Made by a program: the position numbers and the translations under genes. Positions 42,735 through 53,829 of a DNA stretch of 64,000 nt are shown piece by piece. The stretch's first letter is position 1. Each line of letters starts with the position of its first letter. The notes under the pieces were generated by a model. The model was not told the origin of the DNA. It did no database searches and worked only from the letters and a program-made list of their open reading frames with translations. Source of the stretch: Hypomesus transpacificus (lineage: Eukaryota > Chordata > Actinopteri > Osmeriformes > Osmeridae); assembly GCF_021917145.1 (NCBI RefSeq), contig NC_061080.1, forward strand, positions 3,391,497 to 3,455,496. The letters are read 5' to 3'.

Positions 42735-43631
42735 TTGTTATACTGTAACATGTACATGTACAGGGTTTACAGAGTTTGTGCCTACAGCAGACCAACATGT
42801 GTTTAACATATTCCCCTGTCTTGCAAGGGAACCACTTGGTCTAGTGTAGCCTTGATTAATGATCCAATTTGAATTTGTATGCGTTTAGACTACTTTTCAG
42901 TCATGTGACCGGTGTCCCCACTTTAGTCAGGTTTGGGTGTATATAGGAAGAAGTGTTACCAATCACTTCGAGTTTTGTTTACGATACAGCTCCGGTGCGT
43001 TAGGCGCCTAGTCTTCATTGTGACATACCTTTGTTAACCATTGCTCTGAAGGTATGTTTTGTATTTGATGATATTTCATTATCATTGTATTGATTATCTT
43101 ACTATTTAGATAATAAACTATTATTGTGCATTTTGACGTTACTTGTTCTCTTTGCAACGTAACTATCAGGCTACGGCGGTGAAAACTTAGATCTAGTCTG
43201 GTTGATGCGGCTAACTGATTATAAACATAGACTTTTGAGTAGGTTTTAACTTAAGGCCTCTGAGTCACTTACAGTGGATCTCCACGCTCCGAAGGAATTT
43301 ACCGGGGCCTCTGAGTGATCGATTACATATCCTACTAGGTCGACTATGGTTAAATCTATATTATACTAGAGATAAACGACTGTTTAGTGAACACGCATAC
43401 TTTAGGGTCGGTGCTCTGATCAAGCAGACGATTTTTACCTACGTCAAAGTTTCATGTCATTAACTGTTTAGCGCTCGAGGTTACAGGTAACGCACTTGTG
43501 CACGTGTCTTAAAATTGGAGTCAGATATTAACGAGTCAATTATCTCCCTGAGAATCTAACCTAAGGTGAATTGTGGTTCCCAAGCCAGGGACGAACACCA
43601 AGCGTCTCTGGCCTTTCGATTCACCGACTAC
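42735..43631 (+). mobile_element. LTR-like segment of unknown family
   Basis: Features seen: a TGTAACATG start, a TATATAGG box at about 42950, AATAAA at about 43112, and at 43573 TGGTTCCCAAGCCAGGGA, which resembles a primer-binding site. There is no matching second LTR in the window and no coding region. The downstream boundary with the Gypsy element is not a clean TG...CA end. It could equally be leader sequence from a recombinant element. Tentative. Confidence 0.35.
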
Positions 43632-43824
43632 ACCCTCTGCCCCCTAGTGGCGGGTCGTTTGTGTTCCCCGGTTGTGGGTGTGGCCATGGTCATCACCATC
43701 AGTCCCCTCTGCACTTACCCCAACATTAAACCCCTCTGGACAATCCCTCAGTTTTTTTGCGTGTCTGTGTTGTGCACTTGGGTCCACCACCACCACCACC
43801 CCGTAACAGTATTATCCGGCCAGA

Positions 43825-44788
43825 ATGGACCCAGCCGACAGATGCTTTTCGCACTGCCTTAAACCAACAAGGAGCCCTCCTGGGGCAGCATGACAAAGCC
43901 CTTCAGTCCATCTCGGCTAGCCTGACTGAGATCTCTGCTGCCCTGGCCGCTCTTCAGCATCAGCCCCCTCACCAGCCTCCTGTTGATCCTGGCCCAACCC
44001 CAGGTCCCCCTCTACACCAGCGTGAGCCCCATGTCCCAGCCCCTGAACGCTACAACGGGGACCTAGGATCCTGCCGAGCCTTCCTGGTTCAGTGTTCGGT
44101 GGTGTTCGAACAGCAGCCCGCTACCTATGCCACTGAGAGGTCCAGGATTGCATACTTGCTTGGCTCGCTGAAGGGAGACGCGCTCGCTTGGGCCTCTGCA
44201 CTATGGGAGAGACAAGGGGAGGTCTGCTTCTCATACGACGACTTCACCGGGGAGATGCGCAAGGTGTTCGACCACCCAGTACGTGGCAAGGACACCGCGA
44301 AGCGGCTCCTGTCCCTCCACCAGGGCTCTCGTAGCGTTGCAACGCTAGCCCTCGAGTTCCGGACCCTTGCCGCCGAAAGCGGCTGGAACGACGAGGCACT
44401 ACAGGGCGCCTTTCAGAACGCGTTGTGTGAGTCCCTCAAGGACGAACTCGCCTCCCGCGACGAGCCTGCAAACCTGGACCAGCTCATCGCTCTTGCCATT
44501 CGTTTGGACAACCGTCAGCGGGAACGCCGCAGGGAGAGGTCCTCTCGGCCCCAGTTGGGATTCACCTGTACACCCCCCGTTCGGGGTTCCCCGCCGAGGG
44601 CTGCTGAGCCCCTAGAAGCACGTAGGCCCAGCCCTGAGGCACCCAAACCTATGCAGGTTGGTCGTGCCCGCCTGACTCCGGAGGAAATAGCCAGACGGAT
44701 GTCCTCGAGAGCGTGTATGTACTGCGGTCAGCCTGGCCATTTTGTTTCCACCTGCCCTCTCTGTCCGGGAAACGGGCAGGCCCGTTAG
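43825..44788 (+). pseudogene. Gypsy gag with zinc knuckle
   Basis: Structural protein of the retrotransposon. Retrotransposon-gag core at SRIAYLLGSLKGDALAWASA and a CCHC knuckle CMYCGQPGHFVSTC near the end. The first ATG after the LTR (43825) is in a different frame from the gag body, which is open from 43757 to 44788. A shift a few codons after the ATG has probably disabled the start. The pol frame overlaps the gag end by about 75 bp in a different frame. Confidence 0.85.
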
Positions 44789-47700
44789 TGGACAGGGAGC
44801 TGCTCACGGGTCGCGCTGCCTTGTCTGCTCCCTCTCGTCCCATACTCGAAGCCAACCTCTGGTGGCGCACCAAGGCCTTGCCTCTTCATGCACTCATCGA
44901 CTCCGGAGCAGATGAAAGCTTCATCGATCGAGGGATCGTTCGCCAGCTGGGTATCGAGACCATGCCCCTGACTATTCCTATTGATGCCAAGTGACTGAAT
45001 GGTTCGCTCATCGCTCGAGTGACACACAAGACCGTTCCTCTGAGCCTGCTGTTATCTGGTAATCACCGGCTCTGCCTCCACGTCATGGACTGTCCCTTCA
45101 CACCGCTGGTGCTCGGTCATCCCTGGCTACAGACCCATAACCCCCACATTGACTGGACCATAGGGAAGGTTGTGTCCTGGAGCACTCACTGCTACTCCCA
45201 CTGTCTCCGGTCTGCCACTGCCCCTGCTCCTGGTCCCTCCAAGACCCCACTCCCCAAAGAGCCCCCTGACTTGTCCTCTGTGCCTGTGGTGTACCATGAC
45301 CTAGCCCCTGTCTTCAGTAAGCAGCGCGCCCTGTCCTTGCCTCACCACCGCCCTTACGACTGTGCCATAGACCTCTTGCCCGGTTCTCCCTACCCCAGCA
45401 GTCGGCTTTACAACCTGTCCCGCACCGAGCAAATCACCATGGAGGAGTACATCCAGGAATCCCTGGCTGCTGGCCTTATCCGTCCGTCTTCCTCTCCCCT
45501 GGGTGCAGGGTTCTTTTTTGTTGGGAAGAAGGACGGAACCCTGCGCCCCTGTATCGACTACCGGGGTCTCAACAACATCACGGTAAAGAACAAGTATCCT
45601 CTACCCCTCATCAGCTCCGCATTCATCCCCCTTCATGGGGCTTCCATATTCACCAAACTGGATCTACGAAACGCCTATCACTTGATTCGCATCCGTAAGG
45701 GAGACGAATGGAAGACGGCTTTCAAGACCCCCCTTGGACACTTTGAGTATTCCGTAATGCCTTTCGGATTAACCAATGCCCCTGCCGTTTTTCAGGCCCT
45801 GGTCAATGATGTGCTCCGTGACATGTTGAACCGTTTTGTTTTTGTGTATCTGGATGACATTTTGTTTTTTTCTCGGTCTCCTGCTGAACACGAGCAACAT
45901 GTGCGTCGGGTCCTTCAACGCCTTTTGGAGAACAGGCTTTTTGTCAAGGCTGAGAAGTGTGTGTTCCACGTTCCCTCTGTGTCCTTCCTGGGGTACATCA
46001 TAGCTGAGGGTCAGGTGAAGATGGACCCCGCCAAGGTTTCAGCAGTAGCAGAATGGCCTGCTCCCGACAACCGGAGAGGGCTACAGCGCTTCCTGGGCTT
46101 CGCCAACTTTTATCGCCGTTTCATACGCAACTATAGCCGCATTGCGGCCCCGCTCACATCCCTTACCTCCACATCCACACCGTTCTCTTGGACTCCAGAG
46201 GCCGAGGCCGCTTTCAAAAGGTTGAAGAGTTTCTTCGTATCGGCCCCAGTCTTGATCCAGCCGGACCCGGAGCTCCAGTTCGTTGTGGAGGTTGATGCCT
46301 CTGACACAGGGGTAGGGGCTGTGCTCTCTCAACGGTCTCTTGCTGACCAGAAATTGCACCCCTGCGCCTTCTTCTCCAGGAGACTCACTCCTCCAGAGAG
46401 GAAGTACGATGTAGGGAACAGGGAGCTTCTTGCTGTGAAGCTGGCCCTGGAGGAGTGGCGTCATTGGCTGAAAGGTGCCGAGCGGCCCTTCATTGTGTGG
46501 GCCGACCACAAGAATCTGTCCTACGTACAGAGCGCCAAGCGTCTGAATTCCCGCCAAGCCAGATGGGCCTTGTTCTTCGGTCGCTTTCAGTTCCACCTGA
46601 CATACCGTCCAGGCTCCCGAAACGTCAAGCCAGATGCCCTATCCCGCCTGCACTCTGTCGAGGACAACACCTCAGATCCGGGTTCCATCCTGCCTCCCAC
46701 CTGCCTGGTCGCTGCCCTCACATGGGAAGTCGAGTCCCTGGTCACACAAGCACAGACACTGCAACCAGATCCGGGTACCGGTCCCCCCAACAGCCTGTTC
46801 GTTCCGGACTCTGCCCGCTCCAAGGTGCTCCAATGGGCACACTCTAGCCGTCTAACCTGCCACCCTGGCATCACCCGCACCCTGGATGTTCTTCAACAAC
46901 GGTTCAGGTGGCCAACCATGGACGCTGACACCCGTTCTTTCGTTTCTGCCTGTACCACCTGCGCTCGGAACAAGTCCTCCACGAGACCCCGGGCTGGCCT
47001 ACTTCGTCCCTTACCCATCCCCAGTCGTCCCTGGTCTCACATAGCCTTGGACTTCGTCACAGGTCTCCCCCCATCTGGGGGTAACACCGCCATCCTTACG
47101 GTTATAGACCGGTTCTCCAAAGCCGCCCACTTCGTTGCCCTGCCCAAACTCCCGTCTGCCAAGGAGACCGCCGACCTGCTGGTCCTTCATGTTCTCCGTT
47201 TGCACGGCATCCCCTCGGATGTAGTTTCTGATCGTGGACCCCAGTTCATATCCCAGGTGTGGCGGGCTTTCTGTTCCGCCCTAGGGGCCACGGTCAGTCT
47301 CTCCTCTGGCTACCACCCCCAAACCAATGGCCAAGCAGAGAGAGCCAACCAAGAGATGGAGGCCACACTCCGATGTCTTGTTTCAGACCGCCCCTCTACC
47401 TGGACCTCCCAGCTCCCGTGGGTTGAGTACGCACACAACACCCTCACCAACGCCTCTACTGGCTTATCCCCTTTTCAATGCTCCCTCGGTTACCAACCCC
47501 CCTTGTTTCCATCCCAGGAAGCTGAATTGACGGTCCCCTCCATCCAAGCTCACATGCGGCGCTGCCAGCACACCTGGAGGCGTGCCCGTACTACCCTGCT
47601 CCGTGCCTCGGGCCGCTCGCAGCGGCACGCCAACAGACGCCACATCCCTGCGCCACCTTACACCCCCGGACAAAGGGTTTGGCTGTCTGCTAAGGATCTC

Positions 47701-48150
47701 CCACTCAGAGTGGAATCCAAGAAGCTTGCCCCCCGTTTTGTTGGACCTTTCGAGATCGACTCGGTTGTTAACCCTTGTGCTGTCCGTCTGAAGCTCCCTG
47801 CCTCACTTCGGGTGCACCCAACCTTCCATGTGTCACTGCTCAAGCCTGTGTCTGACAGTCCTCTGTCTCCGCCTGCTCCTGCTCCTGCTCCGCCGCCCCC
47901 TCGGATCATTGACGATCATCCTGCCTACACGGTCCGGCGGTTGCTGGATGTCCGCGGCCGTGGTCGCGGGGTCCAGTACCTCGTGGATTGGGAGGGCTAT
48001 GGTCCGGAGGAAAGGTCCTGGGTTCCCAAGCGCCAGATCCTCGATCCGTCCCTCATTCGTGACTTTCGCCGTGCTCACCCTACTGGTCCTGGGCGTCCGC
48101 CAGGTGGCGTCCGTCGGAGGGGGGGTACTGTCATGCCCTCTGCCCCCTAG
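44713..48150 (+). pseudogene. Gypsy pol (PR-RT-RH-IN-chromodomain), one stop codon
   Basis: Protease motif LIDSGADESFID at about 44893, then a TGA at 44992-44994, after which the same frame stays open for over 1,000 codons. RT carries [13 protein letters not shown] and [10 protein letters not shown]. RNase [18 protein letters not shown]. Integrase: zinc-binding H..H..C..C (ending CTTCARNK), core DDE with [12 protein letters not shown] and [12 protein letters not shown]. The C-terminal chromodomain reads [18 protein letters not shown] and would guide integration to modified chromatin. Only the protease stop breaks the frame, so this copy is young. Confidence 0.92.
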
Positions 48151-48577
48151 TGGCGGGTCGTTTGTGTTCCCCGGTTGTGGGTGTGGCCATGGTCTCCGGT
48201 CCCAATTACCCACTAGCTCTGCCTCAGTCTTCACACCTGTCTCCCATCAACTCATCAGCCCTGCAGTTTATCAACCCTGGTTTTCACATCATTCATCGCC
48301 GGATAATAGTTTTGTCTACCCTCGGTAGTATGCTCCCGGTTCCTGTTAAGACTATTTTTTGTGTTATTCCTGAACTAACTTTTTGCCTGTGCCTCCAGGA
48401 TCACCAACCTTGCCTCCCAGCCAGACCCCGTACAGCCTACCCTGCCGTCCTGTCTGTTTTTGTCATCACCATCAGTCCCCTCTGCACTTACACCAACATT
48501 AAACCCCTCTGGACCATCCCTCTGTTTTTTGCGTGTCTGTGTTGTGCACTTGGGTCCACCACCACCACCCCGTAACA
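48129..48577 (+). repeat. Gypsy 3' LTR (449 bp)
   Basis: Starts TGTCATGCCCTCTGC after the purine tract and ends CCCCGTAACA. Compared with the 5' LTR it has an additional internal block at about 48193-48462. The terminal parts are nearly identical to the 5' LTR. Confidence 0.9.
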
Positions 48578-48582
48578 CGTTG

Positions 48583-48672
48583 TTATGATCAGTGAACTAT
48601 GCTCTTTTATAAAGCTCTCTCTTGGAAGTCGCTTTGGATAAAAGTGTCTGCTAAATGCATAAATGTAAATGT
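48583..48672 (+). mobile_element. Displaced L2 tail
   Basis: TTATGATCAGTGAACTATG, then CTCTCTTGGAAGTCGCTTTG and GTCTGCTAAATGCATAAATG match the tail of the L2 copy at 22930-23015. It is the 3' end of the L2 that starts at 39830, separated by the inserted LTR elements. A few dozen L2 bases at the breakpoint are missing. Confidence 0.8.
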
Positions 48673-48676
48673 AAAC

Positions 48677-49522
48677 TACAGTGGAACTGCAACCAGTTCA
48701 GAACCCAGAAGTTTCCCGAGAGTGGCAGCAGAGAATGTCTAATATAATTGCCAAATTATAGAAAGTAAGAATACAGTTATGCCTGCACGAGGGAGAGGAA
48801 GACAAGTACCAGGACAAGGGAATGGAAGACAAGTACCAGGACAAGGGAAAGGAAGACAAGTACCAGGCCAAGGGAGAGGAGTTAGAATGTGTGGTGGCGC
48901 TCAGAGAAGGGCCAGAGCTAGGGTAATACTGTAAATGGCAGCTATATTGCATATTTTTTGCAGTGATGTCTTGTTGCAAAGGAAGCCTTTACTACAGCAA
49001 TTATGTTTCTGTCTTCTTTTTTTTCAATACAGAAACCGTATATACTACAAAGCTACTCTGAGATGGGTCATTCCTTTTTTTTCTGAATTTATGCAGCAAA
49101 AGAAACAAAATGCATGCATTTACAAACCCAAAGAAAACAAAAATATAGGGAGGCTTCAAAACAAACTGCATTGCAAACACAATGTATAATCCATATACAG
49201 TGAGACCTGACACATACCTGCATAAATGAATGCAGTTTATAATTCCATCTGATGTTAGTGTTTTTTATGACATTGTGCTATGATTGACTAAATGTTCTTG
49301 TGAAAAGAGAATGTGTGTTAGTGTTTGGTAGACATGGTGTCATGTTTAGTGTATTTTTGTGTAATGACAATTAGTGTTTGAGTTTAGTTTACAATGTGTG
49401 ATTTTGAGCATGAAATTAACAGTTTTGCCAATTGTGTGTGGTAGGCGTGTTGGTGCGTTAAGAGTTTCGAAATTGTGTTTTAGGTATTAAAAAAAGTGTC
49501 ATAGCGATTGTAAAAAACTGTA
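48677..49522 (+). mobile_element. Non-autonomous IS630/Tc1-like element
   Basis: Ends TACAGT at 48677 and ACTGTA at 49522. The element encodes only a 51-residue GRG-rich protein (48779-48934). The transposase body is absent. The interior is T-rich, with runs of TGTGTTAG/GTGTTTGG-like sequence. It belongs to the same group as the element in the lectin intron. Confidence 0.6.
48779..48934 (+). pseudogene. GRG-rich N-terminal transposase fragment
   Basis: ATG, 51 codons, stop. MPARGRGRQVPGQGNGRQV is followed by further GRQVPGQG repeats, then RMCGGAQRRARARV. The basic glycine/arginine-rich N terminus is typical of the fish DDE transposases with the FVIVWDNVSFH-type core. It probably has no function alone, apart from possible nucleic-acid binding. 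Confidence 0.55.
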
Positions 49523-49527
49523 TTAGG

Positions 49528-49935
49528 AAGCACAATGCTTCTCCTTAACGTGTGCACATGTCTTGCCATTAAAAAAGCAAGTCTTAGGTTTGCTTATTTG
49601 ATGATACTTGACAGAACATCAGAAGAGGGATGTTTTATCTTGATATCAGATCATGTCAATTAAGCCTTGCTGCTGGTCATGTAGTGTAAGGATAACAGTA
49701 CATGTTCTATGAACTCATTGTTTCAAAGACAGCCCATGTTATGCATCCTCAAGAGACACATTTACCTGGGAGAAACTGGGCCTTTATAGTCAAACAGTGA
49801 AACCAAAGTGTAGGAAGGAGACACCATCTGTTGGTCATATTCTAGTTTAACAGGTTTGTTAAAGTTTAACACTTTAAAACTCATTAGTTTTAAAGTGTTA
49901 AACCAGCACTGCAATTAACAATACGTTTTGCATCA
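49528..49935. repeat. TAAR-locus flank, copy A1
   Basis: Shared landmarks with 52500-52895 and, in part, 56046-56235: CTTCTCCTTAACGTG, ACATCAGAAGAGGGATG, GCCTTGCTGCTGGTCATG, AACTGGGCCTTTATAGTC-type, and CATCTGTTGGTCATATTC. It ends in TTAACAATACGTTTTGCA about 360 bp before the receptor start. Confidence 0.85.
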
Positions 49936-50298
49936 TTTGTATTTGTTGTTGTACGAGTGTTCATATTTAGTACTTGATTACAAACACGTTTAATTGCTCT
50001 TGAGCATGTGAGACTTTGATCGTCATGGAAACAGACAAACAGACAGAGGTGCTAAATGGCTCCTCTGGTGCCGACTGAGAGCTTATTAGTAAAGTTTGTT
50101 GACTATTCTGGAAGGTGGGGGGAGAGGAAGGAGGAGGGGATGAAGATTGGTGATGCAAGTTAGGAAGAAGGACAAGAGGAACAGGGGAGACAGAGAGGAA
50201 GCTGAAGGACAGACCTTTCAGAGATAAATAGGAGAAGAGGCTAGTGGTGAGGTTGGTCAGGGAGGTGGGAGAGCTGATCTGTCTTCCTCTGCCTCCTC

Positions 50299-51279
50299 AT
50301 GGAGATCCTGCCAGGAGAGGAGGAGATGCAAGATCTTCTGTCCTGCCAGCTCAACACTTCCTGTCAGACGCAGGTTCGCTCCAGGTATGAGTCTGCCCTC
50401 GTCTACACGGCCCTCTCCTTTGTGTCTCTGCTGACGGTGCTGCTCAACATGCTGGTCCTCATCTCCATCTCCCACTTCAGGCAGCTCCACACCCCCACCA
50501 ACGTCCTGATCTTCTCCCTGGCTCTGGCCGACCTCCTGGTGGGAGCACAGATGATCCCCCTGGAAATGATCACCAGATCCAACCCATGCTGGTACCTGGG
50601 CAGGCTGATGTGCTATCTGGTCCCCTATGCCAGCGGCATCTTTACCTGCTCCTCGATATGGAACCTGATGCTCATATCTGTCGACCGCTACATTGCTGTG
50701 TGTAAACCACTTCTGTATCCCTCCAGGGTCACGATGAGGAGAACTATTTTGTGTTGTGTCCTGAACTGGATTTGTTCTATCACTTACAACGGTTGGTTCA
50801 TATCAAACATATTTGGCAACCCATATGTCTACGACATATGTCAAGGATACTGTGTGATGATTGCCATACCATTCTCTATAATTGTTGACATCTGTGTAAT
50901 TTTCATCTGTCCTTTTTGTGTCATAATTATTCTTTATATGAGAATATTTGTTGTGGCAATCTCCCAGGCCAGGTGCATCAAGTCCAACTCAGTGAGCATT
51001 GAGTCTGACCTGAAGGAGACAGGTAAATCTGAGAGAAAAGCAGCAAAAACTCTCAGTATAGTTATAGTAGTTTATCTGCTTTGCTTTGCTCCATACTTCT
51101 TTTCATCTTTCTTTAATAGTTGGTCCTCACAGATCACTATGATTTGGATTTATGAGATTAACTCCTGTCTCAACCCTCTGATCTATGCTTTCTTTTACCC
51201 ATGGTTTAAAAAGTCTGTGAAATGCATCATAACCCTGAAGATACTGCAGCCCTTCTCCTCTGAATTCAACCTGATGTAG
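50299..51279 (+). CDS. taar-like: Trace amine-associated receptor (TAAR), class III-like
   Basis: A single-exon seven-helix GPCR of 326 residues. TAARs are olfactory receptors for amines. Visible: TM2 NVLIFSLALADLLVGAQMIP, the DRY motif in LMLISVDRYIAVCKPLLYPS, and the TAAR fingerprint NSCLNPLIYAFFYPWF in TM7. Position 3.32 (18 before the DRY arginine) is Ser, not the amine-binding Asp. TM5 has Asp at 5.42 (VDICVIFICPF), eight residues before P5.50. Loss of D3.32 with retained D5.42 is the mark of the expanded teleost class III TAARs. TM6 reads LLCFAPYFF: the usual toggle Trp6.48 is Phe. The start is the first ATG, in a good context. No frame break. Confidence 0.9.
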   Translation: MEILPGEEEMQDLLSCQLNTSCQTQVRSRYESALVYTALSFVSLLTVLLNMLVLISISHFRQLHTPTNVLIFSLALADLLVGAQMIPLEMITRSNPCWYLGRLMCYLVPYASGIFTCSSIWNLMLISVDRYIAVCKPLLYPSRVTMRRTILCCVLNWICSITYNGWFISNIFGNPYVYDICQGYCVMIAIPFSIIVDICVIFICPFCVIIILYMRIFVVAISQARCIKSNSVSIESDLKETGKSERKAAKTLSIVIVVYLLCFAPYFFSSFFNSWSSQITMIWIYEINSCLNPLIYAFFYPWFKKSVKCIITLKILQPFSSEFNLM

Positions 51280-51344
51280 TGTGTATTTTACATTGTCCAC
51301 CTTCTCTCTGTCTCAGAAAGAGTCAGGGTTTTAATGGTTTGATA

Positions 51345-51660
51345 AATGATAGAATGAGAATAACCTGAGTCGCTATACCTGGAGTCTGCACAGGGTTACT
51401 GTGCTTTATACAACCATATTAGATATACTACGGTAATCATGGGATATTTATCATATTTGACTCAATTTATTTATGTATTAATTCTATACCTGCTGAGTCT
51501 GCACAGGATGACTGTGCTATTCTGCATCTTGCAGCTTGTTCATAGAGTGGGGATGTGGGAAGGGTGAGGTTGACTGACTGCCTGCAGGGAAAGCTGTAGC
51601 CTTGACCCCATTACCCTGTCAATAGTCTGGCCAGGACAAACAATGCTGCTAGGTTCAATC
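51345..51660. repeat. TAAR-locus flank, copy B1
   Basis: Landmarks: ATTAGATATACTACGG, TAATCATGGGATATTTATCA, TGCATCTTGCAGCTT, GAGTGGGGATGTGGGAAGGG and GACTGCCTGCAGGGAAAGCT. The same series occurs at 57668-57960 and, truncated, at 52896-53000. Confidence 0.85.
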
Positions 51661-52499
51661 CAAAGGTGAAGGAAATCAAAGTCAGGAAAATAAGGAAAAA
51701 ATAAACATATAATTATTTGTTTAACAGCAAGAGAGCATTTCAGTTCAATCTTATGCTGCATCCCTACATGTGTGAATGGTTATATCTGTCAATGTTAGAT
51801 AGACTGCACTGTTAATCTGATACATATGATGATCAGATTTAACATGGTACATGTTAAGTCTTTTACATTTGTTATGTATTTTCATAGTTTATACATTATT
51901 GTTTTGTAGAGTATCATGTATTTGCTGTTATACCCCAAAAATATACCTAAATACTGTACGTTTATCAGACAGTAACTACTGGAATGTGAAAGTGTTGATA
52001 AATAAAAGAGCTCTTTCCCTGATTGTTTTCTTGCAGTGTGTGTTTTTACATTTTCTAGAAGTTTGAAGTTTATTACACGTCCCTGTCAGAAACTGCTACA
52101 GTTCTAGTCATTGGTCTATGAGGGTAAACAAAGATAGCTTATCCCTTTTTATATTTAAATATTTTCATGGGCATTCTAGCAACAGTAATTCAAAATTGTA
52201 TGAAAAATCATACCAGACAAAAAGGTAACCGTTGTTTGAGGGTGAAAGGTCCTGACAAAGTCAGAATTGAAGGGATGAACAAAGCACTGCCAGTCAAAAT
52301 GAGTGCAGGAAGAAAGTGGCATCTGCTGGCCAAAAGATGGCATTTCAATAAACCATAAATTGCAGGTGCCTGTAGACAACATGATTGTTTCTATAATGTG
52401 ACTGGTTTCAATACTGGGTGTATGAATTACACAGCCAGCATTGTTATGATTTCATACATGACTGTAATGTCTGTTTACACAGCAGTTGTTGAGTCATAT

Positions 52500-53000
52500 A
52501 GCACAATACTTCTCCTTAACGTGTACACGTCTTGCCATTAAAACAGGAAGTTTTAGGTTTGGTTAATTGATGATACTTGACACAACATCAGAAGAGGGAT
52601 GTTTTATCTTTATATCAGATCACATCAATTAGGCCTTGCTGCTGGTCATGTAGGCTAGTGTATGGCAAACAGTGCATGTTTTCTGAAATCATTGTTTCAA
52701 GCCCATGTTATGCATCCTCTAAGAGACTTGTTTAGCTGGGAGAAACTGGGCCTTGATAGTCAAACAATGCAACCAAAGTGTAGGAAGGAGCTGCCATCTG
52801 TTGGTCATATTCTTGTTTAAAAGGGTTGAAATAGACATCATTAGTTTTCACCAGAGTAACCCCATCACTGGTATTAACAATATGTTTTGCAGTGCTAAAA
52901 TGATAAAATGAGAGTGCCCTGAGTTGCTGTGCCTGCTGACTGCATTGGGTGACTGTGCTTCAACCATCCATATTATATATGCTACGGTTATCATGGGATA
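52500..53000. repeat. TAAR-locus flank copies A2 and B2, joined without the gene
   Basis: A2 (52500-52895) ends in AACAATATGTTTTGCAG, the same place where A1 stops 360 bp before the receptor. B2 starts directly after it (GATAAAATGAGAGTGCCCTG), matching the start of B1 just downstream of the receptor. The intervening 1.4 kb with the coding region is missing. It is either a precise deletion or the unexpanded ancestral state. Confidence 0.8.
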
Positions 53001-53829
53001 TTTATTTGACTTATTTATTGGATGTGCTCACACCTTCAGCAAGCACAACCATTGTTCTCGCATACAAATTGTCTCATTTTTTTTTCCCCCACCCCTTAGG
53101 ATCCGTCAATATTTGGACTACATAGACGACAACGGTGTCTTAAGTTTCATTTTGGTCCCTATTGGGTTGCTTGTATTTCTATTTACATTCCGTTGCACAG
53201 TTTAGGAGGTTACAACGTTTTTGTGGCAAAAAGTGTCTTTTGTGCACAAAGAGAACTCAGTGCTAGCCTACGTCACAACGTCAGCACACATTAGCAACAA
53301 CGCATAAAGGTGCATAGATGTGCTAGAAAGACCATTGCGCAGCAAGTATTGTATCTTGCGGTGGTGTACTAGTAGCATCTTACATAAGCAATTCAAGACT
53401 TGCATGTACAGTAAGTAATGTCACATTAAATAATGTATTTAAACTCAAGCTTGTGTGGTTAGTCGCTGTCTTCAATGCCACAGTCTAAATTTCATGTCAA
53501 AAGAAACGTTTTTCATTTCCTGCACATTCAAACAATCCCCTCAGGGAAGTTTGGCTAGCAACAGCAGCTAGACTAGCTTGCTCCTAGCACAATTTACCAG
53601 GGTCAGCTTCTCCACGCAGGGCTGTAGACTGAGACCAAATGGTTGCATTTGTCATTGTTACTGGCAATGATCGCTTCCAGCCAACTTCTTTTGAATTAAC
53701 CATTTCCCCCGAAAGAAATGTCAAGCTTATTACATTTTGGGGGGCATATTTTCAGTTAGCAGATGGTACAGTACTGTTTGAATCGCGATTCCATCTAGTC
53801 TTAATACTGCCGGGGACAACGTTGTTAGA

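Larger units (their letters stand above)
43632..48577 (+). mobile_element. Ty3/Gypsy chromodomain retrotransposon, nearly complete
   Basis: The layout is 5' LTR (43632-43808), gag, pol, a purine tract (CGGAGGGGGGGTAC) and a full 3' LTR (48129-48577, TGTCATG...GTAACA, 449 bp). The 5' LTR lacks about 270 bp that the 3' LTR contains. Coding is open except for a stop in the protease region and a disturbed gag start. Recent insertion is likely. No target duplication could be confirmed, because the 5' flank differs from the 3' flank. LTR-derived pieces occur also at 59987-60132 and 63127-63256. Confidence 0.92.

Noticed and set aside
47833..48234. Minus-strand ORFs opposite Gypsy pol and LTR
   Set aside because: Antisense shadows of the pol frame with no independent support.
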